Shown here: piece by piece, positions 1-5,455 of the stretch
Layout of the letters: each line of letters starts with the position of its first letter
Numbering within the stretch: position 1 is the stretch's first letter
Assembly: GCA_947038745.1 (NCBI GenBank)
Contig: CAMQXE010000104.1
Coordinates: forward strand, 1-5,455
Length of the DNA: 5,455 nt
Direction of reading: 5' to 3'
DNA from: an uncultured Propionibacteriaceae bacterium
Lineage (GTDB): Bacteria > Actinomycetota > Actinomycetes > Propionibacteriales > Propionibacteriaceae
Notes under the pieces: model-generated
Databases searched by the model: none
What the model was told of the DNA's origin: nothing
The model's input: the letters and a program-made list of their open reading frames with translations, nothing else
Translations under genes and position numbers: made by a program

Positions 1-101
1 ACTTCAATGTTCTTAATCAGCTTGGCGAACATTTTGCCGCGCTTGGCGTCGATCGCTGCCTTCTTGTGCTTGGTGGTAGCCCACTTGGAATGACCGCTCA
101 T
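1..101 (-). CDS. yebC: YebC/TACO1 family protein, N-terminal fragment (runs off left edge)
   Basis: Reading the minus strand from the ATG at 101-99 gives 33 complete codons plus two bases, starting [14 protein letters not shown] and continuing through [16 protein letters not shown] to the window edge. This is the conserved N-terminal signature of the YebC/PmpR/TACO1 family (E. coli YebC begins [23 protein letters not shown]). Family members are soluble proteins of about 250 aa. They have been described both as DNA-binding transcriptional regulators and, for TACO1 and some bacterial YebC proteins, as factors that assist ribosomes on difficult (for example proline-rich) stretches; this fragment cannot tell which. 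The start lies 11 nt after the stop of the upstream TPR gene on the same strand, which suggests co-transcription. The 11-nt gap (AATCAAGTTTT) has no good Shine-Dalgarno sequence, so translation may depend on termination of the TPR gene. In many actinobacteria ruvC, ruvA and ruvB follow yebC; that region is outside this window. Confidence 0.93.
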   Translation of the reverse strand, partial: MSGHSKWATTKHKKAAIDAKRGKMFAKLIKNIE

Positions 102-112
102 AAAACTTGATT

Positions 113-2770
113 CTACTCATGTTCGGCTTCAAGATGGTTAGCCAACCATTCATCAATAGCTTTGGCTCGCTCAATTTCGCCTACAAAGCGTAAGGCGTAT
201 GCCAAACGTCTGAGACAATCGAGCGTGATCGAAGAATCGTAACCTTGCTCGTCAGCAGTGTTCTTGGCATCACGAAGGACAAGCGCATACCAATGATCAA
301 ATTGCCCTAAATACCGCAACTGCCATAGTGCTCTGGCGGTCAGCATTACTCCTGCAACGCTGGTCCACTGCTGTCTTGCTTCTATCTGTTCAAGAGCAGT
401 CATGATGGTGTCAAGAGCTTGGTTCCAGTGGCCTTCGCGTTCGTAAATAGTGGCAATACGCACTGGTAACAATCCAAAGAGAAAATCACCACTGTCCAAT
501 CCCGAATGGCTAGCGTGATGGGCTAACTGTTCGTATGCCCGGACCGCTATTTCTGGCTCAGTGGTGTTCTCGGATGCGGCGAGCTGGGTTTCTTGGGCAA
601 GGAAGAAATTACGCTGCATTCTCGCGCCATCGGAAATTGATTCGACGATCCTTAAGGACGGATAAGGGTCAGTCAGGCCAGACATCGATATTGCTCTATC
701 CCAGGCCTGCCTAGCTTGTTCGTAATGCAGCGGTGTGGCAGCGTTGCTCAGATCTGGTTTCGTAAGAAGCGGATCAAGAAGCTCCATGGCCTCTTCCACT
801 GCATCACAGTCAAGGTAGGCTTCAGCTAAGCGTGGCCCAAATTGACGTAACAGTCCTTGCTGGTTGCCGATGAGTTTGTATGCCTGATTAAGCCACTGCA
901 ACGCTAGCTCCCGCTGAGTTATCTCCACAGCGAGTTCTGCTCCAACATTTAATACATGTATCAGCAATGGAAGCGTAGCCTCAGAAACTACAAGGTCTGG
1001 AGTGAGGATCTCGCAAAGTAGGTCTACGGTTTCTTGCTGTGCTTGAAGTTCTGGTTCCTGCGCAACATTTCCTATTAGTGCAGCTGCGCTCAGGATCAAT
1101 TCCATAGTTGCGGTGGCTCGCGCTTCGCTCAATGCGCGCAAGGCAAGTCGGAGCGCAACTTGGGGCCGAGCTGTCCTTAGTGCTAACCATCCCAGACGTA
1201 CTGTGTCGCCAACGGCTACTGGCGTTAGACCTTCTCGCGGAGCAAATACGTTGCGGCTCCACAGCCATGCAGCATCATCAACACGGCCAACATTTTCCAA
1301 CGTATCGGCAAGGTTTGCTCGTAACACTCGAACCATTGGGTGATCAACACCGACCATACGTTCAGCTTGAGCAAGATTAGTCTCATACAGTTCGATAGCA
1401 GCGCTGCTTTCACCGTTAGCTTCAGTTGCCATTGCTAGACCGTTGGTGGCTTCTATCAGCGGTAACGGGCCGAAAAGTTCCTCATCGCCGGCGATCTCAC
1501 AGGCATCGGCATAGGTTGCAACTGTGATATCTAGATGACCTGCTCGCAATGCTGCTTCGGCAAGGAACATAGCTTCACGCAATGCTTCAGCACGATGTCC
1601 GTCGCGTAGCGCACGTACCAGACGATAACGTCGTTGTGGCGCAAAAGTTGTGTTTCGGGGTTGAACTGCTGGATCAGAAATACGCAATCCTGCTGCCCTT
1701 AATTGCTCGTCTAGCTGGCTTAATTGCTGTGCTCCTCCTGGGAGCTGCGCAAATCCGGCTAAAGCCTGGGCCCTGATAGTACGTCTTAGCTCAAGAGCAG
1801 CATCACTGTGTTCGGCGCGGTCTAGGATCTCGGCATAAGACAAAGCAGTACCAAGTCCTGACGGGGTAACCCAATCCCATAACCTAATTGCTGCGCGATA
1901 AGCCTGTTCCCCATGGGCAAGGGATTGCTCAATGAGTCCTTGCTCAGATTCAATCTCGGCTAAGCATCGAAGCGCTAGAACCCATGCATCAACGTCAGCG
2001 CTACAGCGTAGTTCTTGCTCTAAGCCCTTTAGCAGATCAAGCCCATTGCGTGGATTTTGAGTGCGGGACAACACCACAGCGTGGAGTAGGCGCTGCCGCG
2101 TTGTTGTGGATTGGTATTGCAATTGTGTTTCGGTATCTGGCAGATAACGGGCAGTATCAAGGCATGGGTTGATCGCATATGCCTGCTGTGCCTGGCCGAC
2201 CTGAAGTAACGCATCAGCAAGGACTTCAGTCGGTAACGCCGAATTATCCTCGGGTACTCCCACTTGTAAGACACGTTGCCACAATGAAATCGCATCGTCG
2301 GTACGTCCTAGACGCCAATATCGCTCGGCTAAGACACCTCTTATTGTGGTTGCCTGCTGCGCCGCAGGATTGTGGCGTTCCCAGTGCTGGGACGCCCCTG
2401 CTAGTTCAATGGGGGCCTGTTCTTGGTCTTGATGGGAGTCAAGTATGGAGACCAAATCGTGAGTTAGTTTGGCTGATGTGTCTAGATTCTCAGATCTTGA
2501 CCAATTCCGGTATGCGCGAATAGCAGCCGCTACTGCAATCCAATTCTTTTCTGGATCACCAGCAATTTGAAGTTTTAGCTGGTGCGCACGATCAAGTACT
2601 GCCGTTGTATCTTGCTTGGTTTTAGAGGAAGGAGAGAGGAAGCTGAATACCTCTTCAAGCAAAAGCTGTGCCTGTTCAAGGTGCCCTTGCGCATATTCTT
2701 GCTCACTACGTAAAAGTAGTTCTTCTGCACGCAGCAGTACTGTGCGTTGCCGGTTCCAGAACCAGGACAT
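113..2770 (-). CDS. Large TPR-rich cytosolic protein of unknown function (885 aa)
   Basis: I do not recognise this gene as a named protein. The 885 residues are almost entirely helical, with Ala/Leu/Glu/Gln-rich repeats of tetratricopeptide type. The clearest repeats are at residues 21-44 ([18 protein letters not shown]), 144-170 ([20 protein letters not shown]), 437-475 and 480-508. The last two form a tandem pair with the GVDHPMV linker seen in TPR_10/TPR_12-like repeats. Weaker units occur around 524-552, 610-635, 645-668, 767-798 and 849-876. There is no signal peptide, membrane helix, nucleotide-binding motif or other enzymatic or DNA-binding domain that I can see, so it is probably a cytosolic scaffold or protein-interaction superhelix. 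I chose the ATG at 2770 because a perfect AAGGAGGT Shine-Dalgarno lies 4 nt upstream. The in-frame ATG 25 codons earlier lies inside ybaK and would put that ribosome site inside the gene. yebC follows after 11 nt. The gene is real with high confidence; its function is unknown. Confidence 0.92.
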   Translation of the reverse strand: MSWFWNRQRTVLLRAEELLLRSEQEYAQGHLEQAQLLLEEVFSFLSPSSKTKQDTTAVLDRAHQLKLQIAGDPEKNWIAVAAAIRAYRNWSRSENLDTSAKLTHDLVSILDSHQDQEQAPIELAGASQHWERHNPAAQQATTIRGVLAERYWRLGRTDDAISLWQRVLQVGVPEDNSALPTEVLADALLQVGQAQQAYAINPCLDTARYLPDTETQLQYQSTTTRQRLLHAVVLSRTQNPRNGLDLLKGLEQELRCSADVDAWVLALRCLAEIESEQGLIEQSLAHGEQAYRAAIRLWDWVTPSGLGTALSYAEILDRAEHSDAALELRRTIRAQALAGFAQLPGGAQQLSQLDEQLRAAGLRISDPAVQPRNTTFAPQRRYRLVRALRDGHRAEALREAMFLAEAALRAGHLDITVATYADACEIAGDEELFGPLPLIEATNGLAMATEANGESSAAIELYETNLAQAERMVGVDHPMVRVLRANLADTLENVGRVDDAAWLWSRNVFAPREGLTPVAVGDTVRLGWLALRTARPQVALRLALRALSEARATATMELILSAAALIGNVAQEPELQAQQETVDLLCEILTPDLVVSEATLPLLIHVLNVGAELAVEITQRELALQWLNQAYKLIGNQQGLLRQFGPRLAEAYLDCDAVEEAMELLDPLLTKPDLSNAATPLHYEQARQAWDRAISMSGLTDPYPSLRIVESISDGARMQRNFFLAQETQLAASENTTEPEIAVRAYEQLAHHASHSGLDSGDFLFGLLPVRIATIYEREGHWNQALDTIMTALEQIEARQQWTSVAGVMLTARALWQLRYLGQFDHWYALVLRDAKNTADEQGYDSSITLDCLRRLAYALRFVGEIERAKAIDEWLANHLEAEHE

Positions 2771-2808
2771 GCTCACCTCCTTACCCTCCAGTGTGTCAGG
2801 CTTTAGCC
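2771..2808. promoter_or_regulatory. 38-bp divergent intergenic region between TPR gene and ybaK
   Basis: Only 38 bp separate the start codons of the divergent TPR gene (minus) and ybaK (plus). The stretch holds the TPR gene's Shine-Dalgarno and a modest plus-strand CAGG at 2797-2800, 8 nt before the ybaK ATG. I see no convincing pair of -10/-35 hexamers for either direction inside the gap, and it is too short for two separate promoters with leaders. The promoters are therefore inferred to lie within the neighbouring coding sequences, or ybaK is transcribed with a very short leader. Confidence 0.5.
2775..2782 (-). promoter_or_regulatory. Strong ribosome binding site of the TPR gene
   Basis: On the minus strand the bases read AAGGAGGT, then GAGC, then the ATG at 2770-2768. 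This is an essentially perfect match to the anti-Shine-Dalgarno sequence at workable spacing. It decides the start of the TPR gene in favour of MSWFWNRQ over the longer reading frame that begins at 2845. It also indicates a leadered mRNA, so the promoter must lie further to the right, within the ybaK coding sequence. Confidence 0.88.
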
Positions 2809-3306
2809 ATGGCAAAGAACCGTGTTCAAGGTGCAACCCCTGCATTGCGAGTTCTCGAAGCAGCGGATGTCCCTGTCACGCTTCATAGCTATGACCATGA
2901 TCCTCGTGAACGCCACTTCGGCCAGGAAACAGCGATAAAGCTCGGCATCAGTCAAGATCGGTTATTTAAGACTTTAGTAGCTGCTACTGATCATGGTGAA
3001 TTGGTAGTTGCAGCTATTCCAGTAGCTCGACAGCTTGATCTCAAAAGTTTAGCTGCTGTAGCTAGCAGTAAAAGAGCGATGATGGCTAAGCCAGATGCAG
3101 CTCAGCGTGCCACTGGATACCTTGTGGGTGGGATATCCCCGCTCGGACTCAAAGCGAACCTACCGATATTTCTTGATAAATGTGCTTTAGAGTACGAAAC
3201 CATCTTGATCAGTGGTGGTAGACGGGGGCTGCAAGTAGAACTCAATCCAATGGAACTGCTGAGGCTGACTTCGGCAACGCTATCTGAGCTAACTCATCAT
3301 CCATAA
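2809..3306 (+). CDS. ybaK: YbaK/EbsC-type Cys-tRNA(Pro)/Cys-tRNA(Cys) deacylase
   Basis: The 165-aa product (E. coli YbaK is 159 aa) aligns by eye along its whole length with YbaK, a trans-acting editing enzyme. YbaK hydrolyses Cys wrongly attached to tRNA(Pro) by prolyl-tRNA synthetase in the cytosol. Diagnostic segments are TPALRVLEAADV (10-21), HSYDHDPRERHFG (26-38), RLFKTLVA (51-58), VARQLDLK (72-79), the family signature GYLVGGISPLG (103-113), and ISGGRRGLQVEL (134-145). Lys54 in the FKT motif corresponds to the essential Lys46 of E. coli YbaK. I chose ATG 2809 because a CAGG lies 8 nt upstream and it gives the family length. Longer in-frame starts (GTG 2791, ATG 2668) would run into or cover the divergent TPR gene and add sequence foreign to the family. 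The gene interrupts a run of minus-strand genes, diverges from the TPR gene and overlaps the membrane-protein gene by 65 bp at its 3' end. The exact substrate (Cys-tRNA(Pro) or a related mischarged tRNA) is inferred from the family. Confidence 0.95.
   Translation: MAKNRVQGATPALRVLEAADVPVTLHSYDHDPRERHFGQETAIKLGISQDRLFKTLVAATDHGELVVAAIPVARQLDLKSLAAVASSKRAMMAKPDAAQRATGYLVGGISPLGLKANLPIFLDKCALEYETILISGGRRGLQVELNPMELLRLTSATLSELTHHP
3242..3306. other. 65-bp convergent coding overlap of ybaK and the membrane-protein gene
   Basis: The plus strand encodes YbaK residues 145-165 and its stop. The minus strand encodes residues 188-208 of the membrane protein and its stop. The YbaK part (beginning ELNPMELLRL) corresponds to the C-terminal helix in family members, so that frame is the more constrained one. 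The cytosolic tail of the membrane protein (ending ALPKSASAVPLD) is probably the more tolerant partner. I see no intrinsic terminator (hairpin plus T-run) in or near the overlap for either direction. Confidence 0.85.
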
Positions 3307-3868
3307 GCGATTCTGTACCTAAAGCTAGTTGATGTCGCGATGGGTCTTCTGGATCAGGCAGGAACGATGCTAAGAGCAAGATGGGAATCATAGCGACGAA
3401 AGGCCATACCAGGATCGCCGATGGCGAGCGTAGCGAGAAATCAATGGCGACATGCTCTCCAGGAATTGCGGCAGCAAGCCGTGGGGCTAATGGCCCTGGG
3501 CTGAGTAACCACCCGATGCCAAGCGCTATGAACGCAGCTATAGCTGAGCCTACGCCAGCGATGATAGTGACCCATCCGCCTAACGTGCGGAACCATATAA
3601 ACGCAATAATCCCTAGAGCTAGACCAATCACGGCACCGATGATTACGAACCAGAGATCAGTTGAGAAATACTCGGCAAGGTCGCGTTCGGAGATCAGTGC
3701 TGAGCCATCACTTTGAATCACCCAGCACGGATGCCGTGCGATGAAAAACCACAGCACGCCGCCAAGGACTCCGCTAAGGACAATCGCAAGTACATAGAAA
3801 CCGGAGCGTCGTAGTATCCCTCCGCATGGCAGCGCTTTTGCTGTGCGTGATTCATTAGCGCTACTCAT
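3242..3868 (-). CDS. Four-helix membrane protein, DUF2567-like, function unknown
   Basis: The 208-aa product has four predicted membrane helices at about residues 23-44, 72-93, 97-121 and 151-170. Arg20-Arg21 before helix 1 and Arg94 between helices 2 and 3 favour both termini in the cytoplasm. Two roughly 27-residue loops (45-71 and 122-150) would face outside, and an acidic tail follows at 171-208. The pattern resembles what I recall of the uncharacterised actinobacterial DUF2567 family: a charged outer loop ending in YFSTDLWF, then GxxGWLLSPGPLA, then a small loop and a final helix opening with LVWPFVAM. I could not search to confirm this. The start ATG at 3868 is 19 nt after the dnaE stop and has TAAGG 8 nt upstream, so it is probably co-transcribed with dnaE. 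The last 21 codons overlap the 3' end of ybaK on the other strand. No catalytic motif or transporter signature is visible. Confidence 0.85.
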   Translation of the reverse strand: MSSANESRTAKALPCGGILRRSGFYVLAIVLSGVLGGVLWFFIARHPCWVIQSDGSALISERDLAEYFSTDLWFVIIGAVIGLALGIIAFIWFRTLGGWVTIIAGVGSAIAAFIALGIGWLLSPGPLAPRLAAAIPGEHVAIDFSLRSPSAILVWPFVAMIPILLLASFLPDPEDPSRHQLALGTESLMDDELAQIALPKSASAVPLD

Positions 3869-3876
3869 ATTGATAA

Positions 3877-3881
3877 CCTTA
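3877..3881 (-). promoter_or_regulatory. Ribosome binding site of the DUF2567-like gene
   Basis: The minus strand reads TAAGG followed by 8 nt (TTATCAAT) and the ATG at 3868. The site falls entirely in the 19-nt gap after the dnaE stop, so the gene has its own moderate ribosome site as well as possible coupling to dnaE translation. It supports the chosen start. Confidence 0.6.
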
Positions 3882-3887
3882 GCGTGC

Positions 3888-5455
3888 TCACTGCGGTTGC
3901 CCCAGACAGTTAGGGCCTAACAGCACCTTAAGGTCAGCCACGAGCGAAGGTGACGGATGAACCCGAAACTTTTGATCCAACTGCCAGATCGTTGCTCTGC
4001 TATCAGTTACCAGCCGAATCCGGACTTCTGTGGTACCTGGATACTGAAGCAACACTTCCTTGAGCTTTTCTACCAACTGAGGGGTGACTCTAGAGGCAAG
4101 TAATGTGACGGTAACAGGTCCAGTAACACCGTCATTTATCTGTGGAATCAGCATTGCCTGCGCACTAAGTTCAACACCATCTTCTTTGGCTCGAACTCTT
4201 CCTTTAACCCGTACTACAGTATCTGGCGCAAGCATGGATGCGGCTTGTTCATAGGACTTAGCAAAGAACATGACATCGACAGCACCATCTAGGTCTTCAA
4301 TTGAGACGATGGCCCATAACTTTCCGTCTTTTGACTGTTTACGCTGAATCGCGGTTATCATGCCGCAGATCTGAACCTGATCACCGTCAGCACAGTCAGC
4401 TAGCGCTGGAATAGCGTGGCTGCGTTCTGCTGATAAGACATGCTCAAGACCAGATAGAGGATGATCTGAGACATAGAGACCTAGCATTTCTCTCTCAAAC
4501 GCTAACCTGGTGCGCTTATCCCATTCCTCCAGTAACGGTACTGCTCCATGGAGCTTTTGTTGTTGCATATCAGTACCAAGATCAAAGCCGAAAAGGTCAT
4601 CTTGGCCGTTAGCCTGGTTGCGTTTTAAGTCAAGAACTTGGTCAATAGCACCTTCATAGATGTCCATGAGTCCTCGGCGGGTATGCCCCAATGAATCAAA
4701 CGCACCAGCCTTAATCAAGGATTCAATGACACGCTTATTGCATACCGGCAACGAGACTCGGTCCAAGAAATCGTAGAAATCTCGGTAAGGGCCATCAGTC
4801 CGGCCTTCAACGATGCCTGCAACAACGTTTTCACCAACATTGCGGATTGCTGCCATGCCAAAACGGATATCTTCCCCAACAGCGGAGAACTCTGCAACAG
4901 AAGTATTGACGTCTGGAGGTAATACCTTAATCTTTAAGCTGCGCATATCTCCTAGATAGAGCGCCATCTTGTCTTTGTCATCGCCAACACTGGTGAGCAA
5001 TGCTGCACCAAACTCTGCGGGATAATTTGCCTTTAGATAGGCTGTCCAGTAAGAGACATGGGCATAACCTGCTGCATGGGATTTGTTAAAGGCGTAGTCA
5101 GCAAATGGCACCATGGTGTCCCACAAAGCTTTAATCGATTCCTCAGAGAAACCGTTATCAACCATGCCCTGATGGAAGTGCTCCCACTCCTTATCCAGAA
5201 TGGATTTCTTCTTCTTGCCCATAGCTCGGCGCAGCAGATCTGCGCCGCCCAAGGTGTAGCCGGCCAGCTGTCGAGCAGCAGCCATGATCTGCTCTTGGTA
5301 GATAATTAAGTGATAGGTATCACCCAAGATCGGATCCAGGGCTTCTTTTAAATCCGGATGGATTGGTACAATATCTTGGCGCTGGTTCTTGCGTTCTGCA
5401 TAGTTAGTATGGGCATTGGCACCCATCGGCCCTGGACGATACAGCGCAATACACG
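3888..5455 (-). CDS. dnaE: DNA polymerase III alpha subunit, C-terminal 521 aa (5' end beyond right edge)
   Basis: This is the replicative polymerase subunit that synthesises DNA within the Pol III holoenzyme, bound to the beta sliding clamp. The frame is open through the right edge; the first visible residues are CIALYRPGPM, so the Met at 5426 is internal and not a start. Visible fragment residues show the fingers region with YQEQIM (52-57), GGADLLRRAMGKKKK (69-83) and FNKSHAAGYAHVSYW (122-136). A tandem helix-hairpin-helix region follows (about 192-269, with IRNVGENVVAGI), then a QDDLF clamp-binding motif (284-288, equivalent to QADMF in E. coli). Next come an OB-fold (about 358-437, VQICGMITAIQRKQ onward) and a C-terminal domain ending DLKVLLGPNCLGQPQ. 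The palm-domain catalytic aspartates and the PHP domain lie upstream, outside the window. Actinobacterial DnaE is roughly 1180 aa, so a little under half is present. The sequence and motifs suggest an intact DnaE1-type enzyme and not the DnaE2 mutagenesis polymerase, although DnaE2 cannot be excluded strictly without the N-terminus. Confidence 0.96.
   Translation of the reverse strand, partial: CIALYRPGPMGANAHTNYAERKNQRQDIVPIHPDLKEALDPILGDTYHLIIYQEQIMAAARQLAGYTLGGADLLRRAMGKKKKSILDKEWEHFHQGMVDNGFSEESIKALWDTMVPFADYAFNKSHAAGYAHVSYWTAYLKANYPAEFGAALLTSVGDDKDKMALYLGDMRSLKIKVLPPDVNTSVAEFSAVGEDIRFGMAAIRNVGENVVAGIVEGRTDGPYRDFYDFLDRVSLPVCNKRVIESLIKAGAFDSLGHTRRGLMDIYEGAIDQVLDLKRNQANGQDDLFGFDLGTDMQQQKLHGAVPLLEEWDKRTRLAFEREMLGLYVSDHPLSGLEHVLSAERSHAIPALADCADGDQVQICGMITAIQRKQSKDGKLWAIVSIEDLDGAVDVMFFAKSYEQAASMLAPDTVVRVKGRVRAKEDGVELSAQAMLIPQINDGVTGPVTVTLLASRVTPQLVEKLKEVLLQYPGTTEVRIRLVTDSRATIWQLDQKFRVHPSPSLVADLKVLLGPNCLGQPQ

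Noticed and set aside
2752..2763. Inverted repeat GGTTC-CA-GAACC just inside the TPR gene start, a possible operator.
   Set aside because: It is explained by the codons for Trp-Phe-Trp-Asn-Arg. The arms are only 5 bp, there is no second copy, and no promoter is seen beside it.
2668..2808. In-frame 47-codon upstream extension of ybaK, including an alternative GTG at 2791.
   Set aside because: The extension lies mostly antisense to the TPR gene's N-terminus, adds residues with no YbaK resemblance, and has no purine-rich ribosome site. ATG 2809 gives the normal family length.
2806..2813. Eight-bp palindrome GCCATGGC across the ybaK start codon.
   Set aside because: The symmetry breaks after 4 bp on each side. 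It is too short to argue for a regulator site and occurs easily by chance around an ATG.
2771..2845. 25-codon upstream extension of the TPR gene starting at ATG 2845.
   Set aside because: It would place the perfect AAGGAGGT site inside the coding sequence and overlap the divergent ybaK start.
2887..2933. Two strings identical to parts of the lacZ/M13 reverse primer region: AGCTATGACCATGAT (2887-2901) and CAGGAAACAGC (2923-2933).
   Set aside because: They occur in the reverse order to that in lacZ vectors and are separated by unrelated sequence. They encode SYDHD and GQETA in a segment that aligns well with the YbaK family, so this is coincidence and not vector contamination.
3381..3716. 111-codon plus-strand open frame opposite the DUF2567-like gene.
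   Set aside because: It is antisense to a convincing four-helix membrane protein, has no recognisable domain, and its composition is what the reverse of that gene would give. The other short open frames inside the TPR and dnaE genes were rejected for the same reason.
5424..5426. ATG at 5426-5424 as the start of dnaE.
   Set aside because: The reading frame continues upstream to the window edge with CIALYRPGP, the conserved DnaE motif before PM, so this Met is internal.

Overview
The window looks like chromosomal core DNA from an actinobacterium of moderate G+C (roughly half by eye). The partial DNA polymerase III alpha subunit has an actinobacterial-type C-terminus ending in a DLKVLLGPNCLG segment. 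The partial YebC N-terminus ([14 protein letters not shown]) is also typical of Actinobacteria, and one gene matches what I recall of the actinobacteria-restricted DUF2567 membrane family. A low-G+C actinobacterium such as a member of the Actinomycetaceae or a neighbouring lineage would fit, but that placement is inference from the protein style, not a search result. I see no mobile elements, tRNA or rRNA genes, CRISPR arrays or phage genes.

The layout is compact, with five genes and almost no non-coding DNA. From right to left on the minus strand come the 3' part of dnaE (3888-5455, running off the right edge) and, 19 nt after its stop, a 208-aa four-helix membrane protein (3242-3868). A plus-strand gene follows, the 165-aa YbaK-type aminoacyl-tRNA deacylase (2809-3306). 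Its 3' end overlaps the membrane-protein gene tail-to-tail by 65 bp. The minus strand resumes with an 885-aa TPR-rich protein (113-2770) whose start codon lies only 38 bp from the ybaK start. Eleven nt after its stop comes the N-terminal part of a yebC/TACO1-type gene (1-101), which runs off the left edge.

There are probably three transcription units: dnaE with the membrane gene (minus), ybaK (plus), and the TPR gene with yebC (minus). The recognisable products belong to information processing: replication (DnaE), translational quality control (YbaK) and translation or transcription modulation (YebC). The two other products, the large TPR protein and the small membrane protein, have no assignable function.

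I looked for a novel defence, mobile or regulatory system and found none. The points worth a second look are architectural: the dual-coding convergent overlap, the very short divergent intergenic region, and the large uncharacterised TPR protein directly upstream of a yebC start that has no clear Shine-Dalgarno sequence.
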